Shown piece by piece: positions 47,079 to 57,375 of a DNA stretch of 64,000 nucleotides (the stretch's first letter is position 1; every line of letters starts with the position of its first letter). This stretch comes from Candidatus Nitrotoga sp. CP45 (GTDB lineage Bacteria > Pseudomonadota > Gammaproteobacteria > Burkholderiales > Gallionellaceae), in the NCBI GenBank assembly GCA_003402375.1, contig QFXJ01000040.1, positions 62,001 through 126,000 on the forward strand. Direction: 5' to 3'. The notes under the pieces were generated by a model. The model was given only the letters and a program-made list of their open reading frames with translations, had not been told where the DNA came from and did no database searches. The position numbers and the translations under genes are program-made.

Positions 47079-47139
47079 CCTCTTGCAGATGCAAGAGGAA
47101 GCGAGGAAAGCAGGAAGCGCTACACGCCTTACGGCGTGT
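47079..47139 (+). promoter_or_regulatory. Two perfect hairpins in the queD leader
   Basis: CCTCTTGCA/TGCAAGAGG (47079-47098) and ACACGCC/GGCGTGT (47122-47139) lie 50-110 nt before the queD start. They could fold in the queD message. I see no preQ1 riboswitch aptamer. Confidence 0.45.
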
Positions 47140-47190
47140 GATTGCTGCATTCAAGTTATAATCCGAACACCTACACAGCACGCGCTTATT

Positions 47191-47640
47191 ATGCAAATTA
47201 CCCGAAGACTAGAATTTGATGCAGGTCACCGCATCCCCAGTCACACCAGCCAATGCCGGCATTTGCACGGCCACCGCTACGCCATTGAGATCACCTTGTC
47301 CGGCGAGATTATCACCACTGATGGCATCTCCGAACAAGGCATGATAATGGACTACTCTGAAGTGAAACGCATAGCCAAAGAACAGCTGGTTGATGCGTGG
47401 GACCATGCCTTCCTGGTATATCGAAATGACAAAGCGGTATTGGATTTTTTGAACTCACTACCGAATCACAAAACTGTCGTTCTGGAAGTTCCGCCCACCG
47501 CAGAAAATCTTGCCATGCTCGCATTCAAGCTGCTCGACAGCGCTTACCGCCATAGCTATGGAAATAACCTGCAACTGGAACGCGTGCGCATTTACGAGAC
47601 GCCTAATAACTGGGCAGATTGCCTGCGCAATTCAAGCTGA
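47191..47640 (+). CDS. queD: 6-carboxytetrahydropterin synthase (QueD/PTPS family)
   Basis: Queuosine-precursor enzyme of the T-fold superfamily. 149 aa from the Met at 47191; the open frame extends further upstream but through the leader hairpins. Zinc His residues are in FDAGHRI and HLHGHRY, the catalytic Cys in SQCRHL, and the substrate Glu in RVRIYETP. A biopterin-type PTPS is the alternative, but bacterial context favours QueD. Confidence 0.9.
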   Translation: MQITRRLEFDAGHRIPSHTSQCRHLHGHRYAIEITLSGEIITTDGISEQGMIMDYSEVKRIAKEQLVDAWDHAFLVYRNDKAVLDFLNSLPNHKTVVLEVPPTAENLAMLAFKLLDSAYRHSYGNNLQLERVRIYETPNNWADCLRNSS

Positions 47641-47686
47641 CTTTGATGTATGATTAATTGCTGCATCTGCACAATCTTGTGCATCC

Positions 47687-48448
47687 TCAGCTCTTGAGTC
47701 GGTATCCTGTCTTGAAAATCCACCATACGGTTGTGAGGCACACGACAAGGAATGCCAATGACATACCAACGCTGATGGCCACGTTGACGTCGGAAACATC
47801 ATAAAAGCTCCATCTGAAACCACTGATCAGGTAGACCACCGGGTTGAACAGCGTGATTTTTTGCCACAGGGGGGGCAGCATGCTGATCGAATAAAAACTT
47901 CCGCCCAGAAAAGCTAGCGGCGTGATGACCATCATAGGTATGATTTGTAACTTCTCGAACCCGTCAGCCCAAACGCCAATTATGAAACCGAAGAGGCTGA
48001 AGGTAACTGCAGTGAGTACCAAGAAGATAATCATCCACAGTGGATGCGCGATCCCGAACGGAACGAAAAGCCGCGCTGTGGCCAGTATAAGCATGCCCAG
48101 GATGATCGACTTGGTGGCCGCAGCCCCAACATAGCCAATAACGATTTCCACGTAAGAAATAGGGGCGGAGAGGATCTCGTAGATGGTGCCTGAGAATTTT
48201 GGCATGTAAATGCCGAAAGAGGCATTGGAGATACTCTCTGTCAGCAGGGCGAGCATGATCAGGCCGGGGACAATAAAGGCCCCATAGCTGATGCCGTCGA
48301 TCTCGGTCATGCGCGAGCCGATCGCTGAGCCAAACACCACGAAATAAAGTGAGGTCGAGATGACTGGCGATGCAATGCTTTGCATCAGTGTTCGCCAGGT
48401 GCGCGCCAACTCGAAAAAATAAATCGCGCGAATTGCATAAAAGTTCAT
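47687..48448 (-). CDS. ABC-2 type transporter permease
   Basis: 253 aa with six membrane helices and the ABC-2 signature region [18 protein letters not shown]. Similar to YadH-type permeases of unknown substrate. Its start overlaps the ATPase gene by 4 nt. Confidence 0.92.
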   Translation of the reverse strand: MNFYAIRAIYFFELARTWRTLMQSIASPVISTSLYFVVFGSAIGSRMTEIDGISYGAFIVPGLIMLALLTESISNASFGIYMPKFSGTIYEILSAPISYVEIVIGYVGAAATKSIILGMLILATARLFVPFGIAHPLWMIIFLVLTAVTFSLFGFIIGVWADGFEKLQIIPMMVITPLAFLGGSFYSISMLPPLWQKITLFNPVVYLISGFRWSFYDVSDVNVAISVGMSLAFLVVCLTTVWWIFKTGYRLKS

Positions 48449-49371
48449 GATCGTCCACTTACCAAATTAACAAAGATTTCTTCCAGTGAGCTTTGGCTCG
48501 ACTGAAGGTCCTTAAAGTCGATCCCATGCTTAGCGAGCTGTCGTAGAATATCTGCGATTCCTGTCTGTTCGCCCTGGGCGTCAAAGATATAGATCAGCTC
48601 ATTGCCGTCGGCCGACAGTTCAAGTGGGTATCCGGCGAGTTCTTCGGGGATGTGCGCCAGTGGAGACTGCAAATACAGCTTAAGTTGCTTTTTACCGAGT
48701 TTATCCATCAATCTGACCTTTTCCTCCACCAGGATAATTGTACCTTTGCTAATGATCCCGATGCGGTCGGCCATTTCCTCGGCTTCCTCAATATAATGGG
48801 TAGTCAGAATAATGGTCACGCCGCTTTTTCGTAAGCCCCGAACCATCTCCCACATGTCGCGGCGCAGTTCGACGTCAACGCCAGCTGAAGGCTCGTCGAG
48901 AAATAGAATCTGTGGTTCATGGGATAGAGCCTTGGCGATCATGACCCGGCGCTTCATACCGCCCGACAGTGTCCTGATTTTTGCATCTTTCTTGTCCCAC
49001 AGGGACAGATCGCGCAGCACTTTTTCGATATAGGCTGGATTGGGTGGTTTACCAAACAGGCCACGACTGAATTTTACCGTGGCCAAAACGGTTTCGAAGG
49101 CATCGGTGGAAAGCTCCTGCGGCACCAGGCCGATTTTTGATCTGGCCGCGCGATAGTCAGAAACTATGTCATGGCCATCGGCCAGAACCTTGCCTTGGCT
49201 CAGACCAATAATCCCGCAAATGATGTTGATTAATGTCGTCTTGCCGGCCCCATTCGGACCCAGCAGGGCAAAAATTTCTCCACGCTGAATCTCCAGATTG
49301 ATGCTTTTGAGAGCCATAAAGCCGGAAGCGTAGGTCTTTGTAAGGTTTTCGACTGATATAACTGACTGCAC
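48445..49371 (-). CDS. ABC transporter ATP-binding protein (YadG-like)
   Basis: 308 aa. Walker [10 protein letters not shown], signature [15 protein letters not shown], Walker [13 protein letters not shown] and switch [11 protein letters not shown]. The C-terminal 70 residues form a DUF4162-like accessory domain. Partner of the permease downstream; multidrug or polysaccharide export are both possible. Confidence 0.94.
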   Translation of the reverse strand: MQSVISVENLTKTYASGFMALKSINLEIQRGEIFALLGPNGAGKTTLINIICGIIGLSQGKVLADGHDIVSDYRAARSKIGLVPQELSTDAFETVLATVKFSRGLFGKPPNPAYIEKVLRDLSLWDKKDAKIRTLSGGMKRRVMIAKALSHEPQILFLDEPSAGVDVELRRDMWEMVRGLRKSGVTIILTTHYIEEAEEMADRIGIISKGTIILVEEKVRLMDKLGKKQLKLYLQSPLAHIPEELAGYPLELSADGNELIYIFDAQGEQTGIADILRQLAKHGIDFKDLQSSQSSLEEIFVNLVSGRS

Positions 49372-49592
49372 GTAATTTCCTTATTGACAGTAAATTTACT
49401 TTTAACGCCTTTATAGAAAAAGCATTCAATCCACTGGATTTATCAACGTATCCTAATTTTTAAAAGAGAACAGCCACATTGTCGCTTATCTTTGCTGCCT
49501 GTGTATCCGGTGGCTTGAATTTGCCCCCTTCTTTGAGAGACTCACTTTATGCTGGAAGAGCCTCAAACTGGTTGATCTGCCAGACTCACGGG

Positions 49593-49598
49593 TATAAT
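49593..49598 (+). promoter_or_regulatory. -10 element of the ppa promoter
   Basis: Perfect TATAAT at 49593-49598, 25 nt before the ppa ATG; a GTTGAT at about 49571 is a fair -35 at 16 nt spacing. Confidence 0.5.
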
Positions 49599-49623
49599 GA
49601 ACATTTTTTAGCTAGGAATAGAA

Positions 49624-50172
49624 ATGAATCTAGATCGAGTAAATTCTGGCCGCGACCTTCCCAATGATTGTAACGTTATTATTGAAATTCCCATGAATGC
49701 TGATCCTGTCAAGTACGAGGTAGATAAGGAAACTGGCGCCATGTTTGTGGATCGATTCATGTCCACGGCAATGCATTATCCATGCAACTACGGTTATATC
49801 CCCCATACGCTGTCAGAAGACGGAGATCCGGTAGATGTACTGGTAATCTCACCCGTGCAACTCATTACGGGTGTGGTGGTTCGCTGTAGGCCATTGGGCA
49901 TGTTGCAGATGACTGACGAAGCTGGCGAGGATGCCAAGATACTGGCTGTACCCGTTGACAAGTTATGCAGTCTTTACAGTAAGTTAAAGTCGCATGCCGA
50001 TCTGCCGGAGCTTGTGCTCTCGCAAATTTCGCATTTCTTCGCTCATTATAAAGACCTGGAAATAGGGAAATGGGTCAAGATAAATGGCTGGGTCGGGGTC
50101 GAGGAAGCCAAGGCGGAGATCTTGAATGGGGTCAAGCGCTATAAATCAGCCGATAAGAAACCGATGTTCTAA
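49624..50172 (+). CDS. ppa: Inorganic pyrophosphatase
   Basis: Family I soluble pyrophosphatase that drives biosynthetic reactions by removing PPi. 182 aa. The signature metal site is [10 protein letters not shown], and the active-site Lys/Glu lie in [16 protein letters not shown]. Stand-alone gene with its own promoter. Confidence 0.97.
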   Translation: MNLDRVNSGRDLPNDCNVIIEIPMNADPVKYEVDKETGAMFVDRFMSTAMHYPCNYGYIPHTLSEDGDPVDVLVISPVQLITGVVVRCRPLGMLQMTDEAGEDAKILAVPVDKLCSLYSKLKSHADLPELVLSQISHFFAHYKDLEIGKWVKINGWVGVEEAKAEILNGVKRYKSADKKPMF

Positions 50173-50327
50173 ATAAATTATATTAATATCAATAGATAAA
50201 CGAAAAATTTATTTTTGTTTATGGTGGTTATCAAAGGGAGCTGGTCTATTATTTTTGAAGTTTTTGTATTTATATTTTGAATTTTTTAGTTTTACGTTAG
50301 CGTTGCTTTCTTTCTTCAACTTCACAC

Positions 50328-51575
50328 ATGAAATTTTACCTCGGTCTCGACTTTGGCACATCCGGCGCACGCGCTTGTGTTGTGGACAAAGTTGGGGCTA
50401 TTAGCCATGAAGATCATATCTTTTATCCTGATGCGGCTGTACAAACTCATCTGAATTGGCGCGAAGCACTGCATACACTGCTCAAACGCCTACCCCCCAC
50501 TATTGCAGCTGAATTACAAAGCATCGCTATTGCTGCTACTTCTGCCACAGTATTACTGTGTGATAAAGAGTTGGAGCCGATTACCCCCGCTTTGCTCTAC
50601 TTCGATAACCGTGCACAAGAAGAATCGGAACAACTAGAGCAGTTTGCCCCGCCGGGCCATATTGCTTGCAGCGCAAGCTCAGGGTTAGCAAAGTTCATGT
50701 GGCTGACAAGGCACACTGAATTTTCAAACGTAGCGCACTTCCTGCATCAGGCGGATTGGCTGGCTGCGCTGCTTACCGGGCTAGGTGGCGTTAGCGATTA
50801 TCATAATGCCCTTAAGAGTGGCTATGATGTAGAGCGCCTATGCTGGCCGGATTGGGTCAAGAGTTTGCCGCATGCCCATTTGCTGCCGCACGTTGTCGCC
50901 CCTGGATCAAACATTACCAACATCAGCTCATTGGTGGCACAGCATTTCAAAATTAACCCGGCGTGCATGGTGTGTGCGGGCACGACTGACAGTATTGCCG
51001 CTTTTATTGCCACAGGTGTGCATGAACCCGGCTCAGCGGTCACTTCGCTAGGCACTACCGTAGTGCTTAAACTGCTCTCGAAGCAACGTGTAGAAGCAGC
51101 ACGATATGGCGTATACAGTCATCGTTTTGGTGATTTATGGTTGGCAGGAGGTGCATCCAATGCAGGTGGCGGCGTATTGCGGAAATATTTTAGTGATTCG
51201 CAGATCGATGAACTTAGTCGGCATATTGATCCGGTTACGGATAGCCCTCTTGACTATTACCCGTTGCCGCGAGCAGGCGAACGTTTTCCAATTAACGATC
51301 CCTCCTTGACACCACGTCTTACCCCGCGTCCTGAAGACGACATACTTTTTTTGCATGGCTTGTTGCAAGGTTTGAGTCGTATCGAAGTGGCGGGTTACAC
51401 CAAGCTGGCTGAACTTGGCGCAAGCCCGCTTAAAGCTGTTACCACCACTGGCGGCGGAGCGAAAAATCAAGTGTGGGGAAAAATACGTGAACGTTTGTTA
51501 GGTGTGCCACTGTCGGTAGCGGAACACATTGAAGCTGCCTACGGCGCGGCCCTGTTGGCCAAGCATGGTTTATGA
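50328..51575 (+). CDS. FGGY-family carbohydrate kinase, D-ribulokinase-like
   Basis: 415 aa, two actin-like domains. The ATP/phosphate motifs are GLDFGTSGARA at the N terminus and TTGGGAKNQVWGKI in the C-terminal domain; the catalytic Asp is in AGTTDSIAAF. The shorter length and SGARA variant resemble the ribulokinase-like proteins of plants and cyanobacteria rather than xylulokinase. Substrate not certain. Confidence 0.85.
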   Translation: MKFYLGLDFGTSGARACVVDKVGAISHEDHIFYPDAAVQTHLNWREALHTLLKRLPPTIAAELQSIAIAATSATVLLCDKELEPITPALLYFDNRAQEESEQLEQFAPPGHIACSASSGLAKFMWLTRHTEFSNVAHFLHQADWLAALLTGLGGVSDYHNALKSGYDVERLCWPDWVKSLPHAHLLPHVVAPGSNITNISSLVAQHFKINPACMVCAGTTDSIAAFIATGVHEPGSAVTSLGTTVVLKLLSKQRVEAARYGVYSHRFGDLWLAGGASNAGGGVLRKYFSDSQIDELSRHIDPVTDSPLDYYPLPRAGERFPINDPSLTPRLTPRPEDDILFLHGLLQGLSRIEVAGYTKLAELGASPLKAVTTTGGGAKNQVWGKIRERLLGVPLSVAEHIEAAYGAALLAKHGL

Positions 51576-51600
51576 ATGGGGAATCTTTAAAAAATTCGTT

Positions 51601-52011
51601 TTATTGAAGTCGTTGACATATGCTCTTGGCGAGTCGCACCTGCCAATCTAACGGTGGTTTTGGAATGCCTGCACGTTGAGGTGTTCCCCAGATCGGGTTG
51701 GGAAAATGTTTGTCGATGGCGTAGCGTGGAATAATGTGCCAGTGCAAGTGCGGTGTTATGTTGCCGAGGCTGGCAAGGTTAATTTTGTCGGGTTGCATCA
51801 CGTCACGTACCGCGCATTCCACGGCAAATACCACATTCATGAGAGCATGTTGTTCTTCATTATTCAAGTCTGTCATTTCCTTGACGTGACGGTTCCATAT
51901 TACGCGACAGAATCCGGGATAATCGGCATCCTCAATCAGCACCACACGACAAAGCTCGCTGCGCCATAGCAGTGTTTCGCTCGTTGTTTTACAGAGTTCG
52001 CAACTCATCAT
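51601..52011 (-). CDS. HIT family nucleotide-binding protein
   Basis: 136 aa. The His triad is HLHWHIIPRY with the nucleophilic His in the centre; conserved Asn in KINLASLGN. Such proteins hydrolyse AMP-linked or dinucleoside polyphosphate substrates. It begins 18 nt after the stop of the upstream hypothetical gene, so the two may be co-transcribed. Confidence 0.9.
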   Translation of the reverse strand: MMSCELCKTTSETLLWRSELCRVVLIEDADYPGFCRVIWNRHVKEMTDLNNEEQHALMNVVFAVECAVRDVMQPDKINLASLGNITPHLHWHIIPRYAIDKHFPNPIWGTPQRAGIPKPPLDWQVRLAKSICQRLQ

Positions 52012-52029
52012 TTTTTCGTGAATATGTTG

Positions 52030-53280
52030 TCAGTGATATAGAGGCAGTGCGGCGATGCGGCGCTCGATTTCGTTGGTCATTTTTATATAAGCCGGGCTGC
52101 CGATGCTGCCATAGCGGCGTTTGAACTCGCTTTCCTGCATATACTCCGGTAAATCCTTTACTTCCGGCATGATGTCGGATTCGCGCAGGCCCGTAGTAAG
52201 TTGCCGCTGTACTTTCTGTGCGCCACTCTCACTTGTCGTGGCAAGCTCGCCGAAACGTGTACCGGCACGATCAGCGGCGATGTCATTGAAGCTGAAGCCG
52301 CTGCCACCATGAGAATCTTTTATTTCCTTGTACAAGCCGATAACATCCGACAGCGGGCTGCCGGCAGTAGAGGCGAGTGCAGCAGAAATTGTGAAATGCT
52401 GGGAAAAATCACTACGTCCGCCTAGGGTCACACTGCGCGAAGTCGGCTTTGGCCATTGCATGGCAGCCGGAATAATGGCGCCGAGTCCTTTTCCATTAAC
52501 GTAAAACGCCATTACGATAATTGCGGCACGATTTTCTGCTACTGGGTCGCCACCGTTGTTTGTGCGCTGTGTGGCGAGCTCAAACAGCGCCCGCATTAGC
52601 TCATTGAACCGTAGCTTGTGTTTTAAGCCAGGTTTACCGGTCAACTCGACCAATCGCTCATGATATGCCTTCAGTCGCTCCTGCTCCTTGGGTGGCACCA
52701 GCAAAGCCTTGAGCTGATTCGGTACCGCTGCGTTCCATTCGAAAACGATACGTAGCATCTCATTGCTTGTGCTCACACTCTTGATGATATCGGCAGCTGC
52801 TCCGTAGTCCTCGCTGGCTTGCAACTGCTTAATGCCGAACTGTAGAAGTCCGTCTGCAATAAACGCGGGCACTGGTAATTTACCAATGCGCAGATACTCA
52901 ACTCGCGGTAATGTTTTTGTTTCGCGAAATTTGGCGTCGACATTAAGGTAGTGTCCGAATGGATTGGACGGCAATTCAACAGTCGCGCGCACGCTAGCCA
53001 TGCCTTGCTGTAAATCTATATTGGAACTGGCCTTGCCGTAGTTGTTGGCAAGATAGTTGATTACAAGGTCGAGATCTTCTTGGCTAATGGTGATAGTGCG
53101 TAGTACGCCCGCTTTCATTTTACGCGGATCGTTATGCGACAGTATGTGTTTGGCGCGTTCGATATGAGCTGGGGTAAATTCGGCTATTCCCGTAATGAGT
53201 GGCTGATTCTCGACGCTTACATAGATTGCGGATAGCAGTACAAGCCAGACAATGATAATTAGTACAAATATAGTTCGCAT
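52030..53280 (-). CDS. Conserved hypothetical membrane-anchored protein
   Basis: 416 aa. One N-terminal transmembrane helix (about 3-22), the rest predicted periplasmic. No catalytic motif recognised; it contains RAAIIVMAFYVNGKGLGAII in the centre and a Gly/Ser-rich part near GGSGFSFND. Codon use is like the neighbours, so it is a genuine gene. Confidence 0.75.
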   Translation of the reverse strand: MRTIFVLIIIVWLVLLSAIYVSVENQPLITGIAEFTPAHIERAKHILSHNDPRKMKAGVLRTITISQEDLDLVINYLANNYGKASSNIDLQQGMASVRATVELPSNPFGHYLNVDAKFRETKTLPRVEYLRIGKLPVPAFIADGLLQFGIKQLQASEDYGAAADIIKSVSTSNEMLRIVFEWNAAVPNQLKALLVPPKEQERLKAYHERLVELTGKPGLKHKLRFNELMRALFELATQRTNNGGDPVAENRAAIIVMAFYVNGKGLGAIIPAAMQWPKPTSRSVTLGGRSDFSQHFTISAALASTAGSPLSDVIGLYKEIKDSHGGSGFSFNDIAADRAGTRFGELATTSESGAQKVQRQLTTGLRESDIMPEVKDLPEYMQESEFKRRYGSIGSPAYIKMTNEIERRIAALPLYH

Positions 53281-53363
53281 ATTTTTATCTACATTTGTTT
53301 ATTTTTACTTTGAATGGGTATCTCCTTAGATGCATGTAGTATTACGTTTCAGCAAACCAGTTA

Positions 53364-53435
53364 CCGTTCGCGGTGAGCTTGTTAAACCGCTGGTTTCGCG
53401 CCAGCACTGGCCTTCGACAGGTTCGGGGCGAACGG
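53364..53435. repeat. Imperfect palindromic intergenic repeat
   Basis: The left arm starts CCGTTCGCGGTGAGC and the right arm CCTTCGACAG then GGGCGAACGG is its imperfect inverted copy; an inner AAACCAG/CTGGTTT pair is also present. Strings of this CCTTCGACAG...CGAACGG type are common dispersed intergenic repeats in proteobacteria. Confidence 0.6.
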
Positions 53436-53513
53436 ATTTCAAACATAATCTGGCTAAATCAATAGTAATGTTGCCTAGCATTTTTTAATGCTTAGTGCTT
53501 GGCCGTTTGGCTG

Positions 53514-53542
53514 GCAGGGTATGGCGTGTAAGCATACCCTGC
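53514..53542 (-). terminator. Stem-loop beyond htpG
   Basis: GCAGGGTATG/CATACCCTGC, a perfect 10-bp stem with a 9 nt loop, 18 nt past the htpG stop. The T-run is missing; a second small hairpin AGCATT/AATGCT follows at 53477-53492. Confidence 0.55.
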
Positions 53543-53559
53543 TAAACAGCAATTCAGCG

Positions 53560-55464
53560 TTAGCTACTGCTCATTTCCAACATCAGCTGATTAATACGTT
53601 TCACGAAGCTGGCCGGATCGTCGAGCTGACCACCCTCAGCCAACAAGGCTTGGTCAAACAACACTGAGGCCCAGTCATCAAATTTTTTCTCTTCGGCTTT
53701 CAGACGTAATACAACTGGATGCTTGGGATTAATTTCAAGGATAGGCTGCGACACGGGTGCCTTCTGCCCTGACGCCTTTAGTAGACGAGCCAGATTAGCG
53801 TTTATGTCATGAACATCCGCCACTAGACAGGCTGGCGAGTCAGTCAGGCGATGAGTTACGCGTACCTCTTTAACGCGATCGCTAAGGCTAGCTTTAATCT
53901 TGTCGGTCAACTCTTTGAAGACACCGGCATCTTTTTCCTGTTCCTGTTTCTCTGCCTCATCTTCGAGTTTACCGAGATCAAGCCCCCCTTTTGCGACAGA
54001 TACCAATGATTTGCCCTCGAATGTGGGTAGATTACTTACCACCCATTCATCTACGTGATCGGTCAGCAAAAGTACTTCAATGTCTTTCTTGCGGAATACT
54101 TCTAAATGCGGACTATTTTTTGCGGCATTGAAAGTATCGGCGGTGATGTAATAAATCTTGTCCTGACCCTCCTTCATGCGACTGATGTAATCGGCCAGAG
54201 AAACAATTTCTCCCGGCGAATTGGTATAAGTAGAAGCCAAGCGCATCAAGCCAGCGATTTTATCTTTATTAACAAAGTCCTCGCCCACTCCTTCTTTCAG
54301 CACGCGACCAAATACCTCCCAGAACTTGGCATATTTCTCCTGGTCTTTTTCGGCCATATCTTCCAGCAGACCAAGCACTTTCTTTGTGCAACCAGAACGG
54401 ATTGCTTCGATGTCTTTCGATTCTTGCAAAATTTCGCGCGATACATTAAGTGGGAGATCATTGGTATCAACCACACCGCGCACAAAGCGCAGGTAATTCG
54501 GCATGAGTTGGGTCGCATCGTCCATGATGAAGACGCGGCGCACATACAGTTTAATGCCGTGGCTCGCAGTGCGTTCCCACAGATCAAAGGGTGCCCTGGC
54601 CGGTATATACAGCAACTGCGTGTATTCCTGGCGGCCCTCTACACGTGCATGGGTCCATGCCAGCGGATCCTCATAGTCATGGCCCACATGCTTATAAAAA
54701 CCCTTGTACTCATCATCGCTAATCTCATTTTTGGGGCGTGCCCACAGCGCAAAAGCTTGATTGATCGTCTCCTCTTCGTCCAGCACCTGCTGTGCGTTGT
54801 CTTTCCATTCCTCCTTTTTCATCAAGATAGGCTGAACGATATGATCCGAATACTTGTGGATAATGGTGCGCAACTTTGTGCCATTCAGCAGGTCTTCCTG
54901 ACCTTCGCGCAGATGCAGGGTAATAGCCGTCCCCCGTGTGGCCCGCTCGACCATTTCAATGGCAAATTCTCCGCCACCGTCGGATTCCCAGCTTACCCCT
55001 TGATCGATGTTCTCACCGGCACGGCGCGTTAGCACGCTTACCTTGTCGGCGACGATAAAAGCTGAATAAAACCCCACGCCAAATTGACCGATAAGATTTG
55101 CATCCTTCTGCTGGTCTCCAGAAAGCTGGGTAAAGAATTCGCGCGTGCCAGATTTGGCAATCGTGCCAAGATTGTTGATGACCTCGTCGCGGCTCATACC
55201 AATGCCATTGTCGCTAATGGTCAGCGTTTTTGCCTCTTTGTCGTAGCTGACATGGATAGTCAGCTCGGAATCATTCTCAAATAACGCTGAGTTATGCAGC
55301 CCCTCGAAGCGCAGCTTGTCGCAGGCATCCGATGCATTGGATATCAGCTCACGCAGGAAAATTTCTCGATTCGAATATAGCGAATGGATCATCAATTGCA
55401 ATAGTTGCTTTACCTCGGCCTGGAAGCCCATGGTTTCACGATTGCTGGTTACATTTTCGGTCAT
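53560..55464 (-). CDS. htpG: Molecular chaperone HtpG (Hsp90)
   Basis: ATP-dependent Hsp90 chaperone. 634 aa. The GHKL ATP site is visible as [19 protein letters not shown] and [12 protein letters not shown]; the middle domain carries the catalytic Arg region and the C-terminal dimerisation domain ends the protein without MEEVD. A sigma-32 promoter lies just upstream and a GGAGAGAG ribosome site before the ATG. Confidence 0.98.
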   Translation of the reverse strand: MTENVTSNRETMGFQAEVKQLLQLMIHSLYSNREIFLRELISNASDACDKLRFEGLHNSALFENDSELTIHVSYDKEAKTLTISDNGIGMSRDEVINNLGTIAKSGTREFFTQLSGDQQKDANLIGQFGVGFYSAFIVADKVSVLTRRAGENIDQGVSWESDGGGEFAIEMVERATRGTAITLHLREGQEDLLNGTKLRTIIHKYSDHIVQPILMKKEEWKDNAQQVLDEEETINQAFALWARPKNEISDDEYKGFYKHVGHDYEDPLAWTHARVEGRQEYTQLLYIPARAPFDLWERTASHGIKLYVRRVFIMDDATQLMPNYLRFVRGVVDTNDLPLNVSREILQESKDIEAIRSGCTKKVLGLLEDMAEKDQEKYAKFWEVFGRVLKEGVGEDFVNKDKIAGLMRLASTYTNSPGEIVSLADYISRMKEGQDKIYYITADTFNAAKNSPHLEVFRKKDIEVLLLTDHVDEWVVSNLPTFEGKSLVSVAKGGLDLGKLEDEAEKQEQEKDAGVFKELTDKIKASLSDRVKEVRVTHRLTDSPACLVADVHDINANLARLLKASGQKAPVSQPILEINPKHPVVLRLKAEEKKFDDWASVLFDQALLAEGGQLDDPASFVKRINQLMLEMSSS

Positions 55465-55501
55465 TACTCTCTCCGTTATTTTTTAGACAAGACGCCCGCA
55501 T

Positions 55502-55529
55502 AGATTGGGGTAGTCTTACAATTTTCAAG
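55502..55529 (-). promoter_or_regulatory. Sigma-32 heat-shock promoter of htpG
   Basis: On the minus strand CTTGAAA (55529-55523) and CCCCAATCT (55510-55502) are separated by 12 nt, a close match to the CTTGAAA-N12-14-CCCCATNT heat-shock consensus. About 38 nt upstream of the ATG. Confidence 0.85.
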
Positions 55530-55684
55530 AGGATTATGGGCGTCTCTAGAAATTCAGAGTTCTAAATCAAGACTAGGCGCGAATAAAAAATATTGACGCA
55601 GCATATAATTAATATGTAAGGAAATATTTTTTGTGAGCAACGAAGTGTTGTGACGAAATCTGGATTTTTAGAGGTGCACATATT

Positions 55685-56545
55685 TCATCTGCCGTCCGCT
55701 TTAGCAGCTTGTCGCAAGAGCCGACGCACGTTGTCCGCATCACGAGCGGCATCAATTTCCCGCATTACAGCGCCGACGTCAGCCTGCTTTTCGCTGTGTT
55801 TGAATTTGCCCGTCAGTTCGATTTCAGGGTGCAATTCACCGCTCTCATAGAGCGACCATATTTCTTTGCCATAATGGGTAGAACGTAGTTCGGGGGCGAA
55901 TTGGCCGAAGTAAGTTGCCAGATTATTGACATCTCGTTCCAACATTTTGGAAGCATTATTGTTTGCGGCTGCATCGACCGCTTGCGGCAAGTCAATGATG
56001 ACCGGTCCGTTATTGTCGACGAGGACGTTGTATTCGGACAGGTCGCCGTGAACGATGCCCGCACACAGCATGCGCACGACTTGTCTGATTAAAATCTGGT
56101 GATATTGTCGCGCGAGCTCATCAGTGAGAACTAGGTCATTAAGACGTGGGGCGGGCTCGCCATTCACGTCGGACACCAGTTCCATCAGCAACACACCCTC
56201 GTAAAATCCATAGGGATGTGGAACACGCACCCCCGCAGCGGCGAGTTTGTACAAAGCATCCACCTCGGCATTTTGCCAGGCAGCTTCCTGTTCTTTACGC
56301 CCATAGCGGGTGCCTTTTTCCATGGCACGGGCCATACGGCTGTTTTTTACCTTGCGGCCTTCCGTGTAATGGACGGCTTGACGGAAGCTGCGCTTGTTAG
56401 CTTCCTTATAAACTTTCGCGCAGCGGATGTTTTCTCCGCAGATAACAATATAGACATTAGCTTCTTTGCCGCTCATGAGCTGACGGTCAACCTTGTCCAC
56501 TATGCCATCCTGGACGAGTGGCTCAATTCTTTTTGGAGTTTTCAT
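55685..56545 (-). CDS. RIO1-family serine protein kinase
   Basis: 286 aa atypical protein kinase. The Lys of the ATP site is in CAKVYKE, the catalytic loop is HGDLSEYNVLV and the metal-binding Asp is in IIDLPQAVD. Close in layout to the PA4780-type RIO kinases of Pseudomonas. Substrate unknown in bacteria. Confidence 0.9.
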   Translation of the reverse strand: MKTPKRIEPLVQDGIVDKVDRQLMSGKEANVYIVICGENIRCAKVYKEANKRSFRQAVHYTEGRKVKNSRMARAMEKGTRYGRKEQEAAWQNAEVDALYKLAAAGVRVPHPYGFYEGVLLMELVSDVNGEPAPRLNDLVLTDELARQYHQILIRQVVRMLCAGIVHGDLSEYNVLVDNNGPVIIDLPQAVDAAANNNASKMLERDVNNLATYFGQFAPELRSTHYGKEIWSLYESGELHPEIELTGKFKHSEKQADVGAVMREIDAARDADNVRRLLRQAAKADGR

Positions 56546-56627
56546 GTGATCAAGGCGTTATCAAGAGCGTTTTTTTAAAATAAACTAAGCAGTTTTTTAC
56601 ATGGAACAGATTTATTAGTCTGATATT

Positions 56628-57011
56628 TTAAAGAGATGCTTGGTATTCAATAAATTCCAGTGCATTATCGTCCGGGTCGCGGCAGAACAAGGCAGGGCGG
56701 CCAGACATGCTTACCGTGTAGCTTACCGTGGCTGAATTCAATTTTTGTATTAGCGTATTCAGATCGTTTACCGCCAAGGCTATATGGCGGTCGCGTCCTC
56801 CGTGAGCTGGACGTTGTAGGCTTGCTTCTGGATTAGGAAGTTGCATAAGGTGGATTTGTTGATGTATGCCAACGTTATACCACACGCCGGGAAAACTCAT
56901 CTCTGGGCGCATGCCGTCAGGTACTAATCCCAGAACATTTTCGTAAAAAATACGTGCCCTATTCAGGTCTTCAACCAGAAAGGTGGCATGTAACAGGTGA
57001 GTGATGTGCAT
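56628..57011 (-). CDS. VOC family protein
   Basis: 127 aa VOC-fold protein from the Met at 57011 (MHITHLLHATFLVEDLNRA); the frame is open to 57047. Metal-ligand candidates are His in HLLHATF, His in DRHIALAV and Glu in ALEFIEY. Resembles glyoxalase/bleomycin-resistance-type proteins; it is not close to the cassette VOC protein at 43.7 kb. Confidence 0.85.
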   Translation of the reverse strand: MHITHLLHATFLVEDLNRARIFYENVLGLVPDGMRPEMSFPGVWYNVGIHQQIHLMQLPNPEASLQRPAHGGRDRHIALAVNDLNTLIQKLNSATVSYTVSMSGRPALFCRDPDDNALEFIEYQASL

Positions 57012-57047
57012 AAATCTAGTGGCGTCCCGCATTATGCATAATGTCAA

Positions 57048-57375
57048 AGACGGATACTGTCGTTTTCGACCAGATATATTATGCGTATTAGTAATCGATT
57101 AAAATCAGAAGGCGATCAGAGACCGAAAAATGCTGGTCAGAAGATAGAAATGAACGGTATCGGTACAAGATTTGATATGGCACGGTGTTGTAACTTTGAC
57201 AATTGTATTTTCGCAGAAGAAGCATTATATAAAATAATGCAGTTACATTGTTTGCTTTATGCGCGTGGCAAATTTATGGAATAAAATCTTGGTCTTCAGG
57301 TTTTCCCCAAAAGGATTTTCCGGGCTGAGTTAAGTACAACGAGCGTAATTTATTAATTCTAAGGAGAGCATTATC
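57048..57375. other. Spacer before DUF1566 paralogue 2
   Basis: 328 nt. A 67-codon plus-strand frame at 57081-57284 has no ribosome site or recognisable features and is not called. A perfect hairpin GCATTAT/ATAATGC sits at 57222-57240. The ribosome site AAGGAGAG of the next gene lies at the right edge. Confidence 0.4.

Noticed and set aside
47083-47190. N-terminal extension of queD
   Set aside because: The extra residues are encoded by the hairpin leader and precede the normal family start.
47050-47190. preQ1 riboswitch before queD
   Set aside because: The hairpins are simple perfect stems; the aptamer's C-rich loop and A-rich tail are absent.
57081-57284. 67-codon frame before DUF1566 paralogue 2
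   Set aside because: No ribosome site and composition like a spacer.
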